Assembly: GCA_964569385.1 (NCBI GenBank)
Contig: CAZMUM010000023.1
Span: 1-64,000, forward strand
Reading direction: 5' to 3'
DNA length: 64,000 bases
Source: JAADHX01 sp964569385
Lineage (GTDB): Bacteria > Actinomycetota > Acidimicrobiia > Acidimicrobiales > Poriferisodalaceae
In this document: one piece after another, positions 43,982 through 53,191 of the stretch
How the letters are laid out: every line of letters starts with the position of its first letter
Position numbering within the stretch: the stretch's first letter is position 1
Position numbers and translations under genes: made by a program
Notes under the pieces: model-generated
What the model was told of the DNA's origin: nothing
The model's input: the letters and a program-made list of their open reading frames with translations, nothing else
Database searches by the model: none

Positions 43982-46144
43982 TCAGGCCATGGAGTCTGGC
44001 AGTCCTTCTGAGTACACAACGACGAGTCGTTTGGTCGATCGGGTCAGCGCCACATACAAGGCACGCAAACCCTGCGGTTCTTCGTCGACGATCCGGCTTG
44101 GTTCGACAACGATCGACCCGTCGAGCTCGAGACCCTTCACCAGGGTCACGGGCACCAGCGCAACTTGGGGGTGCAGCTGGCCGGTCGCATTGCGCGACTC
44201 GTTGCGGGCCCGTCCGAACTCGATACCAACATCGGTGAGGGCATCGTCAACATCGTCGATCAGCGACTCGGGAACAATCACCGCAACACTGCCACCATTG
44301 AGGGTGGCCGACTCCTGTTGAACCAACTGTGCGACCTTCTCGCCAATTCGGTATGACTCAGTAGCCACAAATCGAGGAGACTCGCCCTTGGCTCGCACCG
44401 CGGTCGGTGGTGAGATGTGCGGTGCTGCGGCCTCCAACACCCTCAAAGCAACGCGTAAGTTCGGGGCCGGGATCCGATAGCTAAGCGACAAGTGTTTAAC
44501 TCGAGGTTGCCTCGAACCCAAGGGCAGATGACCAAGCACGTCGTCCCAGTCGTCGGCAGCTCCCGGCGCAGTTGCTTGGGCAATGTCGCCAACAATCGTG
44601 AACGAACCGTTCAATGAACGGCGGGCCAACATTCGCAGCGCCATCGGGCTGTGATCCTGGGCCTCATCAACAACAATGTGGCCATAGGTTCGGATCTCCT
44701 CTACATCGCGGCGGCGCGGCGGACTGCCAAGAATCGAATGCGCCTCATCAAGAACCGGAACATCGGCATCGCTCCACACATAGTCGGCCTCGTCATCGCC
44801 ACGCTCTCGACGCATCACCGAGACCCCATGGTCGAGATCACCAGACGGCAACCCAGACGACAGTGCCGACCTCAAAAGGGCCCTCGAGCCGTACAAATCG
44901 CGCAAGAGCTCATGCGGCGTGAGAACTGGCCACATCCACTCGAGCGCTGAGCGAACGAGGGGATGCGACCGCAAACGATCACGAACAACACCGGCATCGG
45001 GCCGAGATCTATGGCTACCAGCCAGCGTCTGAAAGAACTCGGCCTCGATGAATCGACGGGCCCGATTGTGATGGCGAAAACGGCGCTTGGCTTCGGCCAC
45101 AATCCGAGCCGACTGCTCGGTCGTAACCCTCAAACTCGTTACCCCATAAGGAACAACGACTTCGTCGCGAAGGCGCCGCTCACGGTCGCGGATGGCCCGC
45201 TTGACCACCTCAACCATGGATATGTTGCCCTTGATAGCAGCCTGGGCTGGTGCATCGGCCAAACGAACAAACGTGCCGGGGAACATCTCGGTGAGCAGAT
45301 CGGCCAACACCAACAGGTGAACACCAGCCTCACCAAGCGAAGGCAGCACTCGCTCGATGTACCGCAGGAATAGGCGATTTGGCCCAAGAAGCAGCACACC
45401 CTGGCCTTCCAACGGAAAGCGGAAGGTATACAGCAGGTACGCGGCCCGATGCAGCGCCACCACCGTCTTGCCAGTGCCAGGTCCCCCCTGGACGATGACG
45501 ACACCCTTGAGATCGTCGCGGATGATCTCGTCCTGCTCGCCCTGAATTGTCGCAACAATGTCGCGGAGCTGACCATCGCGGTTCTGTTCGAGGGCCGCGA
45601 TGAGCGCGCCATGACCCTGATAGGTGTCATCGAGCCGATCCAGATCGAACAGCTCATCTTCCATGTCGATGAGTTGTTGGCCACGGCTCACAAAATGCCG
45701 CCGCCGAAACAGACCCATCGAATCGCGGCCAGTGGCGCGATAGAACCCCTCGGCAATCGGGGCTCGCCAGTCCACAACCACAGGCTCTTGGCGCTCGTCG
45801 GCAACAGCAAGGCGGCCAATGTGGAATGGTTCGTCGTCGACAGTGTCGATACGGCCAAAGATTAACGACGACGACCCAAGCTCGAGTTGCGACAAACGTC
45901 CGGCAACCTGCTCTTCGATCACGTCACGCTCATAACGAGCCTGAGTGGTGCCCCCTCGGCCAACCTCGACCATTGATCTCAGCTTGACAGCCCGCGCCCG
46001 AGCAGCCTCAAGACACACATAAGCGTGGTTGATGTAGGCCTGCTCGGCAGCCATTTCGGGGTGTTGGCTCACGCAGTTGTCCAAATAAGGGGGATCAATA
46101 AATCTAGTCTCGAAACGCTGCAAAACCCGATCAACTTCCACCAA
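43982..46144 (-). CDS. HelD-like superfamily 1 helicase (RNA polymerase recycling factor)
   Basis: The 720 residues open with a helical coiled coil (MAAEQAYINHAYVCLEAARA), then the HelD blocks FGRIDTVDDEPFHIGRLAV and VVVDWRAPIAEGFYRATGRD. Walker A is QGGPGTGKTVVALHRAAYLLY and motif II HIVVDEAQDHSP; the C-terminal motifs include LVPVTLVKGLELD and LYVALTRSTKRL. Actinobacterial HelD binds RNA polymerase, opens its clamp and frees stalled enzyme, and some classes give rifamycin tolerance. Start and class are not certain. It is divergent from hemE. Confidence 0.88.
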   Translation of the reverse strand: MVEVDRVLQRFETRFIDPPYLDNCVSQHPEMAAEQAYINHAYVCLEAARARAVKLRSMVEVGRGGTTQARYERDVIEEQVAGRLSQLELGSSSLIFGRIDTVDDEPFHIGRLAVADERQEPVVVDWRAPIAEGFYRATGRDSMGLFRRRHFVSRGQQLIDMEDELFDLDRLDDTYQGHGALIAALEQNRDGQLRDIVATIQGEQDEIIRDDLKGVVIVQGGPGTGKTVVALHRAAYLLYTFRFPLEGQGVLLLGPNRLFLRYIERVLPSLGEAGVHLLVLADLLTEMFPGTFVRLADAPAQAAIKGNISMVEVVKRAIRDRERRLRDEVVVPYGVTSLRVTTEQSARIVAEAKRRFRHHNRARRFIEAEFFQTLAGSHRSRPDAGVVRDRLRSHPLVRSALEWMWPVLTPHELLRDLYGSRALLRSALSSGLPSGDLDHGVSVMRRERGDDEADYVWSDADVPVLDEAHSILGSPPRRRDVEEIRTYGHIVVDEAQDHSPMALRMLARRSLNGSFTIVGDIAQATAPGAADDWDDVLGHLPLGSRQPRVKHLSLSYRIPAPNLRVALRVLEAAAPHISPPTAVRAKGESPRFVATESYRIGEKVAQLVQQESATLNGGSVAVIVPESLIDDVDDALTDVGIEFGRARNESRNATGQLHPQVALVPVTLVKGLELDGSIVVEPSRIVDEEPQGLRALYVALTRSTKRLVVVYSEGLPDSMA

Positions 46145-46235
46145 CTCGAATTGCGCGGTGATCGGGCACCAAAGCAGCGATAGCGTTCCGTTAGTAAGCC
46201 CGCTAGTAGACAGCGTCCTCCACCAGAGTTGGCAG

Positions 46236-47333
46236 ATGAATCTCCGCGCCGATCATCCATCGCATCGCCTCACTGACAGCGCGTATCTACGCGCCTGTCG
46301 AGGACAGATGCACGCCCATGTTCCTGTTTGGTTTCAGCGCCAAGCGGGTCGCAGTCTGCCCGAATACCACGAGCTCAGGCGCGAAGGAAGCATCCTCGAC
46401 ACCATCCGTATCCCCGAACTTGCAGCCGAGATCACCCTTCAGCCGATCCGGCGCTACAAGGTCGACGCCGCAATCCTGTACAGCGATATCGTCGTGCCCG
46501 CCGAATGTGTGGGTTTCGGTGTCGACGTTAAACCAGGCATCGGGCCTGTAATCGAGAACCCCTTTGAACGCAGGGCCGATCTCGACCGGTTACGGCCACT
46601 CGATCCAGAAACCGACACGGCCCACGTCCTCGACACCATCAAGATTCTGGCCGGAGAACTCGACGTGCCGCTCATAGGATTCGCGGGAGCACCGTTCACC
46701 GTCGCGTCGTACTTAATCGAGGGCAAACCAAGCCGCGACTATGCCAAGACCAAGGCGCTGATGCTCAACGACCCAGCGCTATGGCACGACCTTATGGGCC
46801 GCCTGGCCGACCTGGCCATTGCCTCCATGCGATCACAAGTAGTAGCTGGCGCCAGCGCAGTGCAACTGTTCGACAGCTGGGCCGGAGCACTAAACGAAGC
46901 CGACTACCGCACAATGGTCCTGCCGCACAGCACACGAGTTATTGCCGAGGTGTCCGAACTCGGCGTGCCGACCGCACACTTCGGCGTTGGAACGGGCGAA
47001 CTTCTCGCCGCCTTTGCCGACTCCGGTGCAGACGTCGTGGGTGTCGATTGGCGCATTCCGTTAAGCGTCGCCCGCCAACGAACTGGGAATCGAGTGGCCC
47101 TGCAAGGCAACCTCGATCCCGCGGTGTGCCTGGCCCAATGGCCCCATGTGGAGAAGGCAGTACGCAGCATTTTGAATGACAATGGCGGCCACCCCGGCCA
47201 TGTGTTCAACCTCGGCCACGGCGTGCTCCCCCAGACCGACCCCGATATTTTGCAACAAGTGGTCGAGTTGGTTCACGCCGAAGGCCAGGTCGCCGAACTT
47301 CCCACAGCTCAGCCGGCGGGACCGCACCCATGA
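46236..47333 (+). CDS. hemE: Uroporphyrinogen decarboxylase
   Basis: The ATG at 46236 gives 365 residues, the usual HemE length; 26 residues of the longer frame are unlike the family. Signature blocks are PVWFQRQAGRSLPEY (the conserved Arg-Gln-Ala-Gly-Arg is kept; the common Met before it is Gln), YSDIVVP, FAGAPFTVASYLIEG, FDSWAG and LQGNLDPAV. The enzyme removes four carboxyls from uroporphyrinogen III to give coproporphyrinogen III. Its stop overlaps hemY by four bases (ATGA). Confidence 0.96.
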   Translation: MNLRADHPSHRLTDSAYLRACRGQMHAHVPVWFQRQAGRSLPEYHELRREGSILDTIRIPELAAEITLQPIRRYKVDAAILYSDIVVPAECVGFGVDVKPGIGPVIENPFERRADLDRLRPLDPETDTAHVLDTIKILAGELDVPLIGFAGAPFTVASYLIEGKPSRDYAKTKALMLNDPALWHDLMGRLADLAIASMRSQVVAGASAVQLFDSWAGALNEADYRTMVLPHSTRVIAEVSELGVPTAHFGVGTGELLAAFADSGADVVGVDWRIPLSVARQRTGNRVALQGNLDPAVCLAQWPHVEKAVRSILNDNGGHPGHVFNLGHGVLPQTDPDILQQVVELVHAEGQVAELPTAQPAGPHP

Positions 47334-48724
47334 CCACCCCTCATGTCGTAGTAGTTGGAGCCGGAATTTCAGGCCTCACCGCCGCCTACCGACTCAGCGC
47401 CACCGATGCTGCGTGTCGGGTGACGCTGGTCGAAGCCTCAAACCGTCTTGGTGGCAAGATCGCCACCACGCCGTTTGGTGGGGTCATGATCGACGAAGGC
47501 GCAGATGCGTTCTTGGCTCGAGTCCCACACGGAATCGATCTCTGCCGCGAACTCGGCATCGATGTCGACTTCATCAGCCCATCCTCCAAGGGGGCCTTCG
47601 TGGTCAGCCGGGGAAAGCTGCGACGCCTCCCCGACGGGCTCATGCTTGGGGTACCCACGCGACTTCGCCAAGTTGTCACCTCGGGAATCGTGTCGCCTTT
47701 GGGGTTGCTCAGAGCCGGCCTCGACCTCGTCAAACCCAACAACTGGGACGGCGAAGACGAATCAGTTGGCGACCTTGTGACCAGGCGGATGGGGCGCGAG
47801 GTAGCCGAACGACTCGTCGACCCACTCGTTGGCAGCATCAGCGCCTCAGACACGTTCAACCTCAGCGCCCAGCTGGCAACACCACAGATCGCCGAAGTAG
47901 CCCGTAACCACCGGAGTCTGATCCGCGGACTGCGGGCGCTACAGAAAGAACGTGAAGCAACAGACCTGCCGCTCTTTTACAGTTTTCAGGGTGGAGTAAG
48001 CGTGCTCGTCGACCGCCTCGTCGCCGAGTTGACCGCCGTCGACATCCGGACCAATTCCGAAGTGACGGCCATCGAAGTCCGGCCCGACGGCGGCTACCGA
48101 CTCGTTACCCCCTCTGGTCCGATCGACGCCGACGCAGTGATTCTGGCCGCGCCGGCCCGAGTTGCGGCGCCCCTGGTAGCTCCTCACGCCGCGAGCGCGA
48201 GCCGGATTCTTACCGACGTCGAGTACGCATCGGTTTCGTTGGTCACCATGGCATTCAGGTCAAGCGATATCGGCAACGATCTCGACGGATCAGGGCTGCT
48301 CGTCGCACCCGATGAAGACATGTTGATGACCGCAGCCTCGTTCGGTCATCGCAAGTGGCCTCACTGGACCGGAGACAATGACGATCGAATCGTGATGCGA
48401 GTGTCGGCCGGACGATTCGGTGACGACCGGGCAATGCAACTCGATGACGACGAACTAGTCGAATCGTTAGCCAACGAACTAGCCGCGCTGCTCGACATCG
48501 AGGGCCCAGTTCTCGAATGGAGGGTGTCTCGATGGCCATTGTCGTTTCCTCAATACCGACCAGGCCACAGCGACCGCATCGCTCTTGCAGAGTCCGATCT
48601 CTCGTCCAATCTGCCTGGCGTTGAGCTAACCGGATCCAGCTACCGCGGCGTTGGGATACCGGCCTGCATAAGGCAAGGAAACGAAGCTGCGGCCCGAATT
48701 ATCGAACGTCTCGCAAGCGCGTGA
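47330..48724 (+). CDS. hemY: Coproporphyrinogen III oxidase / protoporphyrinogen oxidase (HemY type)
   Basis: The 464 residues start with the FAD dinucleotide fold VVVVGAGISGLTAAYRL and the ring LVEASNRLGGKI, followed by DEGADAFL. The C-terminus ends with the FAD motif VELTGSSYRGVGIPACI. In actinobacteria HemY oxidises coproporphyrinogen III to coproporphyrin III with O2. HemQ, encoded at 62.9-63.6 kb, would finish this route. It overlaps hemE before it and lnt after it, so the three are one transcript. Confidence 0.93.
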   Translation: MTTPHVVVVGAGISGLTAAYRLSATDAACRVTLVEASNRLGGKIATTPFGGVMIDEGADAFLARVPHGIDLCRELGIDVDFISPSSKGAFVVSRGKLRRLPDGLMLGVPTRLRQVVTSGIVSPLGLLRAGLDLVKPNNWDGEDESVGDLVTRRMGREVAERLVDPLVGSISASDTFNLSAQLATPQIAEVARNHRSLIRGLRALQKEREATDLPLFYSFQGGVSVLVDRLVAELTAVDIRTNSEVTAIEVRPDGGYRLVTPSGPIDADAVILAAPARVAAPLVAPHAASASRILTDVEYASVSLVTMAFRSSDIGNDLDGSGLLVAPDEDMLMTAASFGHRKWPHWTGDNDDRIVMRVSAGRFGDDRAMQLDDDELVESLANELAALLDIEGPVLEWRVSRWPLSFPQYRPGHSDRIALAESDLSSNLPGVELTGSSYRGVGIPACIRQGNEAAARIIERLASA

Positions 48725-50280
48725 ACCCAGCCGCCCTACGATCAGCGGGCCTTCTAGGTTCCGGAATGCTGTCAGCACTGGCTCTGGGACCGTGGGGGTT
48801 TTGGCCGCTGGCCATAGCCGGACTGGCCTGGCTCTATCACTCGATGGTCGATCTCGCCACCTGGCGTAGACGGTTGCTCACAGCTTGGCTGTTTCTGTTC
48901 GGATATCACCTGGTCGGATTGGTCTGGATGATCGACCTGACCCCGGCCGGGTACGTGATCTCGGTGCCGATCCTGTCCCTTGTCATGGCTGCACCCTTTG
49001 CCGTGGTCAGTCGCCGTCAGGCGCTTGGCCGCCGTCACGCAGGTCTGGTTCTGCTACCGGCCGCCCTAGTGGTCGGTGAAGCCTGGTCGTGGGTGTTTCC
49101 CTTCGGTGGAGTGCCGATGGCAAATATGGCCTTAGGACAGGTCAATGGGCCACTGATGCCCGTCGCTCGTGCGTTCGGCGCGCTCGGGGTCATCGCCGCC
49201 CTTGGGGTGCTTGGCGCCGCCGTTGGTGATGCGGCCATGACCATCGCTTCGGGTAGGCGCAAGCTCGAACGGCCGACGTGGGTTGCTTTCGGAGTCGTCT
49301 TGTTGGTCGTCGCCGCTGGCTACGTGGCTCCGGCAGGGTCAGTGGTCGACACCATCACCGTCTCGACCGTGCAAGGCGGTGGCCGACTCGGCACAAACGC
49401 TGTGAACAGCGACCTCGGCAGCGTCTATGAACGCCATCTCGAAGCAACCGCAGACGCACCCGACGGCGCGGTGGTGGTCTGGTCAGAATCGGCCGTCACT
49501 GTCGACGAAGACTTCACTGGCAGTCGTCAGCAGCTCGAGTTGAGCGCACTAGCAATCGAACGCAACCTCACCTTTATTGTCGGCGTGACGCAACGCAACA
49601 ACGTGCCAGATGGTGATAACACCTTCGACAACTTGGCTGTTGTCATCGGACCCGACGGCCAAATAGTCGACGAATACTCAAAGGTGCACCTGGTGCCCTT
49701 TGGCGAGTATGTACCGTTGCGCTCGTTTGTCGACCGCTTCGCCGACCTCTCGTTGATTCCGCGCGAAGCGGTAGCTGGCTCCGGTCCAGGTGCTCTCGAC
49801 ACACCGTTTGGACCGGTTGCGGTCGCTATCTCGTTCGAGATCTATTTCGGTGAAAGGGTCCGCAGTGGTGTCGATCAAGCCGATGCGTTGCTGGTCGTGA
49901 ACCCCACTCTGGCGTCGTCGTACCGAACCACACACGTGCCAGAACAAACGTTGGCGTCGGCCCAGTTGCGGGCCGTCGAAACCGGACGCTGGGTCGTGCA
50001 ATCGTCGACCACCGGATACTCAGCCATTGTCGACCCCGATGGCGACGTCATCGACCGGACCGGTCTAACCGAACAGCGGGTCGTGACCGCCCAAGTGCAG
50101 TTACGTGACGGCAAGACCTGGCCCACTCGGACCGGGAAGTTGCCAATCACGTTGCTCGCCATCGGCCTACTCATAGCGATGAGCGTCAAAACCCGGGTTA
50201 GCAGCTCAGCGAAAGCAAAGTCACCGGATCAGCAAAACCCTTCAACTGACGCCGACCAGCAGGCTCAAAGCCGAAGCTAG
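48721..50280 (+). CDS. lnt: Apolipoprotein N-acyltransferase-like protein with Ser at the nucleophile position
   Basis: The GTG start overlaps the hemY stop (GTGA). The 519 residues comprise about six to seven membrane helices (1-205) and a nitrilase domain (about 215-455). The triad positions are Glu256 (VVVWSESAV), Lys321 (DEYSKVHLVPFGEYVP) and, where the family has Cys in ICYE, Ser371 (AISFEIYFG). Lnt attaches the third acyl chain to lipoprotein N-termini; the Cys forms the thioester. I recall that some actinobacterial homologues also carry Ser here, so it may be a subfamily with other chemistry. Its last 83 bases overlap the convergent cyclase gene. Confidence 0.82.
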   Translation: MNPAALRSAGLLGSGMLSALALGPWGFWPLAIAGLAWLYHSMVDLATWRRRLLTAWLFLFGYHLVGLVWMIDLTPAGYVISVPILSLVMAAPFAVVSRRQALGRRHAGLVLLPAALVVGEAWSWVFPFGGVPMANMALGQVNGPLMPVARAFGALGVIAALGVLGAAVGDAAMTIASGRRKLERPTWVAFGVVLLVVAAGYVAPAGSVVDTITVSTVQGGGRLGTNAVNSDLGSVYERHLEATADAPDGAVVVWSESAVTVDEDFTGSRQQLELSALAIERNLTFIVGVTQRNNVPDGDNTFDNLAVVIGPDGQIVDEYSKVHLVPFGEYVPLRSFVDRFADLSLIPREAVAGSGPGALDTPFGPVAVAISFEIYFGERVRSGVDQADALLVVNPTLASSYRTTHVPEQTLASAQLRAVETGRWVVQSSTTGYSAIVDPDGDVIDRTGLTEQRVVTAQVQLRDGKTWPTRTGKLPITLLAIGLLIAMSVKTRVSSSAKAKSPDQQNPSTDADQQAQSRS

Positions 50281-51298
50281 ATCGCTCAGCTACATCGATG
50301 GTCACCAGGATTTCCGAAGGAATGGCGAGGGCACCAATTCGAGACGCCAGGTTGACAATTGGGCCGTAGTAGTCGCCGCCCCGCGTCACCAGTGATCCGT
50401 ACGCGAGCCCTCCACGAGGTGTGACCGTCGAATCCTTGAACGCCTCAACCAACTCCGTTGCGACCACACACGCCGCGTGAGCATCAGCAGCGACAAACAT
50501 CACCTCGTCACCAATCAGTTTCACAACTCTTCCCCCGTTCTCAGCCACTAGGTCATACGCGGTGTCCTCAAAGCGTCTGACCAGGAGACCGAGTTCTTCT
50601 GCTGTCACTTCGTCGCTGTACGCGGTAAACCCAACAAGATCTACGAACCCGACCGCTAGGCGCGACAACAGCGCATCGTCGGTGGGGTCTCGCGAAATTC
50701 GACTGCGCTCAATCGCATCGTCGAGGTGCATTCTCAGAAGCGGGCCCAAAGAATCGGTCACCCGCTCGAATTCCGCTGCCACTCGCAGGTTCTCTCTGAC
50801 AACATCGAGGTCGTTGCCACCCGAGGATCGCAACGGCCCCTCGACATCAATCAAGAACAGCGAGACCGCTGCTTCGGCAATACGACCAAGCGACGAGCCG
50901 AGGACCCTAGTGAAGTGGTCGGCCTCGTCGCCGCTGAACATCATCGTCGAACGCCTGAGACTAACTAGAGCCTCGATCGCGTCCTTCGAGAGCATCGGTT
51001 CATCAAGCGGGCGCTTGACCAGGCCAACTGTGCGTCGGATTACGTCGAGTTCTTCGACTCCGACACCCACATCCTTGGCAGCGTCGATAAAGCTGAGCTC
51101 GGCCTTGGGGCTGAGGGTGGTGTCACCGACCAGGTCGAGGAGGTGTTCGTAGCTCAGGGACTCGACTATCTCCGACGGTGTCCAACCCATACCCTCAATC
51201 AGGGTGATGATCCCCCTGACTTCGGCGGCTACCGCCTCATCGGGTCGGTATAGCCCAGCCGCTTCATAGCCATCAAGATCGATCACGGCACAAGCCAA
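50198..51298 (-). CDS. Class III adenylate cyclase with Rv1264-like N-terminal regulatory domain
   Basis: The 366 residues hold an all-helical N-terminal domain (about 1-200: GIITLIEGMGWTPSEIVESL, KAELSFIDAAKDVGV) matching the autoinhibitory, pH-sensing part of mycobacterial Rv1264 in arrangement. A cyclase domain (about 205-366) follows with FVDLVGFTAYSDE, VVKLIGDEVMF and IVNLASRIG, so metal, Lys and Asn/Arg residues appear complete. It makes cAMP from ATP, a second cyclase in this window with a different sensor. The 3' end is shared with lnt on the opposite strand. Confidence 0.9.
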   Translation of the reverse strand: MACAVIDLDGYEAAGLYRPDEAVAAEVRGIITLIEGMGWTPSEIVESLSYEHLLDLVGDTTLSPKAELSFIDAAKDVGVGVEELDVIRRTVGLVKRPLDEPMLSKDAIEALVSLRRSTMMFSGDEADHFTRVLGSSLGRIAEAAVSLFLIDVEGPLRSSGGNDLDVVRENLRVAAEFERVTDSLGPLLRMHLDDAIERSRISRDPTDDALLSRLAVGFVDLVGFTAYSDEVTAEELGLLVRRFEDTAYDLVAENGGRVVKLIGDEVMFVAADAHAACVVATELVEAFKDSTVTPRGGLAYGSLVTRGGDYYGPIVNLASRIGALAIPSEILVTIDVAERSSFGFEPAGRRQLKGFADPVTLLSLSC

Positions 51299-51334
51299 CC
51301 AGAGTGCGGCCTAACCGTCTACTCAACTGCGGCC

Positions 51335-51787
51335 CTACCTCGCCTTGTTTTCCACCTCTACCAGCAGCGTCACCGGGCCATCATTGACGATACTTACGAC
51401 CATCGCGGCTTGAAATCGACCAGTCGAAACAGCGAGCCCTAGCTCGGTCAGCCGGTCGATAACTACTTGAACCAGTGGCGCTGCCACAGAGGCAGGAGCC
51501 GCGGCGCTCCACCCTGGCCTTCGACCTTTGCGCGTATCGCCATAAAGGGTGAACTGACTGACCACAAGCACCTCGCCTCCGACATCGAGAACCGAGCAGT
51601 TCATGACACCGCTCTCGTCGTCGAACGACCGCATATTCGCGATCTTGTCGGCCAGCTTTACCGCCTCGGTGTGGGTATCGGTATGGGTAACACCGACCAG
51701 CGCACACCATCCAGGGCCCACCTGGCCAACAACCTCGTCGCCGACGTCGACCTGAGCCTTTCGCATCCGTTGCAGAACTGCTCGCAT
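51335..51787 (-). CDS. dtd: D-aminoacyl-tRNA deacylase
   Basis: The start is at MRAVLQRMRKAQVDVG, giving 150 residues, the family length; the 44 upstream residues of the frame overlap the divergent gene's leader. The conserved SQFTLYGD (family SQFTLYxD) and the C-terminal NDGPVTLLVE (family NxGPVT) are present. Dtd hydrolyses D-amino acids from mischarged tRNA. Confidence 0.95.
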   Translation of the reverse strand: MRAVLQRMRKAQVDVGDEVVGQVGPGWCALVGVTHTDTHTEAVKLADKIANMRSFDDESGVMNCSVLDVGGEVLVVSQFTLYGDTRKGRRPGWSAAAPASVAAPLVQVVIDRLTELGLAVSTGRFQAAMVVSIVNDGPVTLLVEVENKAR

Positions 51788-51940
51788 CACCCAAATCGTA
51801 CCCTGTGGCTCGGGGGGCGTGGCCAGATCTTGGAGCCTAACTAAACCGCCGGTAACATGGCTTCGCCCAACGGTCGCCCTGGCCCACCGGGACGCAACAG
51901 CAAACGCAGCTGTCGACATCTAACCCGGAGGCAAGCGACT

Positions 51941-53191
51941 ATGGCAGATCACAAGCCGTTACGCATTGCTCTGTTGACGTATCGAGGCCATCCATACACC
52001 GGTGGCCAAGGTGTCTATGTTCGTCACTTGGCACGCGAACTCGTCGAGCTCGGCCATCAAGTCGAAGTAATCTCCGGGCCGCCGTACCCGCATCTCGACG
52101 AGGGGGTTTCGCTCACCAAACTACCCAGCCTCGATCTGTATCGAAGCCCAGACCCATTCCGCTTCCCGAAGTTCAGCGAGTACACCGATCGCATCGACGT
52201 CTTCGAGTACCTGATCACCTCGCTTGCAACCTTTGCCGAGCCATACACGTTCAGTTTGAGAGCAGCCCGATACCTCAAAGACCGAGTCGACCACTACGAC
52301 CTCGTCCACGACAATCAGTGTCTCGGAACTGGCATTGCCACTATCGACGACATGATCCCGGTGCTCGGCACGATCCATCACCCCATCACCGTCGATCGCC
52401 GGATCGAAACAGAACATGCCACCACTCGTTGGAAGGCGTTCACCAAGAACCGCTTCTACGCCTTCACCGCGATGCAGTCGAAGGTCGCTCAGAAGCTGAC
52501 CCGCATCATCACCGTGTCTTCCAACTCCTTCGATGACATCGTCAGCGGCCATGGCGTCGACCCCAAGCGGCTTCATATCGTTCATGTTGGCGTCGACCCC
52601 AAACAGTTTGTTCCGATCCCCGAGATCAAGCCGGTCCCAGGCCGGATCATGACAACGGCGTCGGCCGACATCGCCATGAAGGGTCTCACCTACCTACTGG
52701 AAGCCTTGGCCAAGCTCCGAACCGAAATCCCAGAAGCGCACCTTGTCGTGATTGGCCGCCCCAAGTACGACAGCAGGGCCACCCAAACCATCAAAGATCT
52801 CGGCCTCGCCGATGTTGTTGAGTTTGTCTCGGGTGTGTCAGATCGCCGCATCGTTGAGCTGTACAACGAGGCCCAGGTAGCAGTGGTTCCCTCGCTGTAC
52901 GAAGGGTTCTCGCTTCCAGCCATCGAAGCCATGTCGGCAGGCGTGCCACTGGTTGCCTCAACGGGTGGAGCGCTCCCAGAAGTCGTCGGTATCGACGGTG
53001 AAACTGCGATTCACGTCACCCCGGGCGACGCCTCAGACCTCGTCGACAAGGTCGGCCACGTGCTCAGGCACCCCGAACTTCGGGAGACGCTTGGCGCCGC
53101 CGGCCGCCGACGCGTCATCGACAACTTCTCGTGGCGTATCACCGCTGTTCGCACCGTTGAGCAATACCGACTTCTACTGGAAGAACGCTGA
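51941..53191 (+). CDS. GT4-family (GT-B) glycosyltransferase
   Basis: The ATG of MADHKPLRIALLTYRG has GGAGG ten bases upstream, giving 416 residues. The N-terminal domain shows the donor-side loop YTGGQGVYVRHLARELVELGH. The C-terminal domain has PGRIMTTASADIAMKGLTYL and the GT4 block SLYEGFSLPAIEAMSAGVPLVAS with EGFSLP (E-x7-E). The product is cytoplasmic with no membrane helix. It is the first of three overlapping genes with a methyltransferase and an (alpha/alpha) barrel protein. The sugar and acceptor are unknown. Confidence 0.9.
   Translation: MADHKPLRIALLTYRGHPYTGGQGVYVRHLARELVELGHQVEVISGPPYPHLDEGVSLTKLPSLDLYRSPDPFRFPKFSEYTDRIDVFEYLITSLATFAEPYTFSLRAARYLKDRVDHYDLVHDNQCLGTGIATIDDMIPVLGTIHHPITVDRRIETEHATTRWKAFTKNRFYAFTAMQSKVAQKLTRIITVSSNSFDDIVSGHGVDPKRLHIVHVGVDPKQFVPIPEIKPVPGRIMTTASADIAMKGLTYLLEALAKLRTEIPEAHLVVIGRPKYDSRATQTIKDLGLADVVEFVSGVSDRRIVELYNEAQVAVVPSLYEGFSLPAIEAMSAGVPLVASTGGALPEVVGIDGETAIHVTPGDASDLVDKVGHVLRHPELRETLGAAGRRRVIDNFSWRITAVRTVEQYRLLLEER

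Noticed and set aside
43176..44321. 381-residue plus-strand open frame over the start of the RHS gene and the end of helD
   Set aside because: Antisense shadow of two clear minus-strand genes; His/Pro/Gln-rich composition with no domain.
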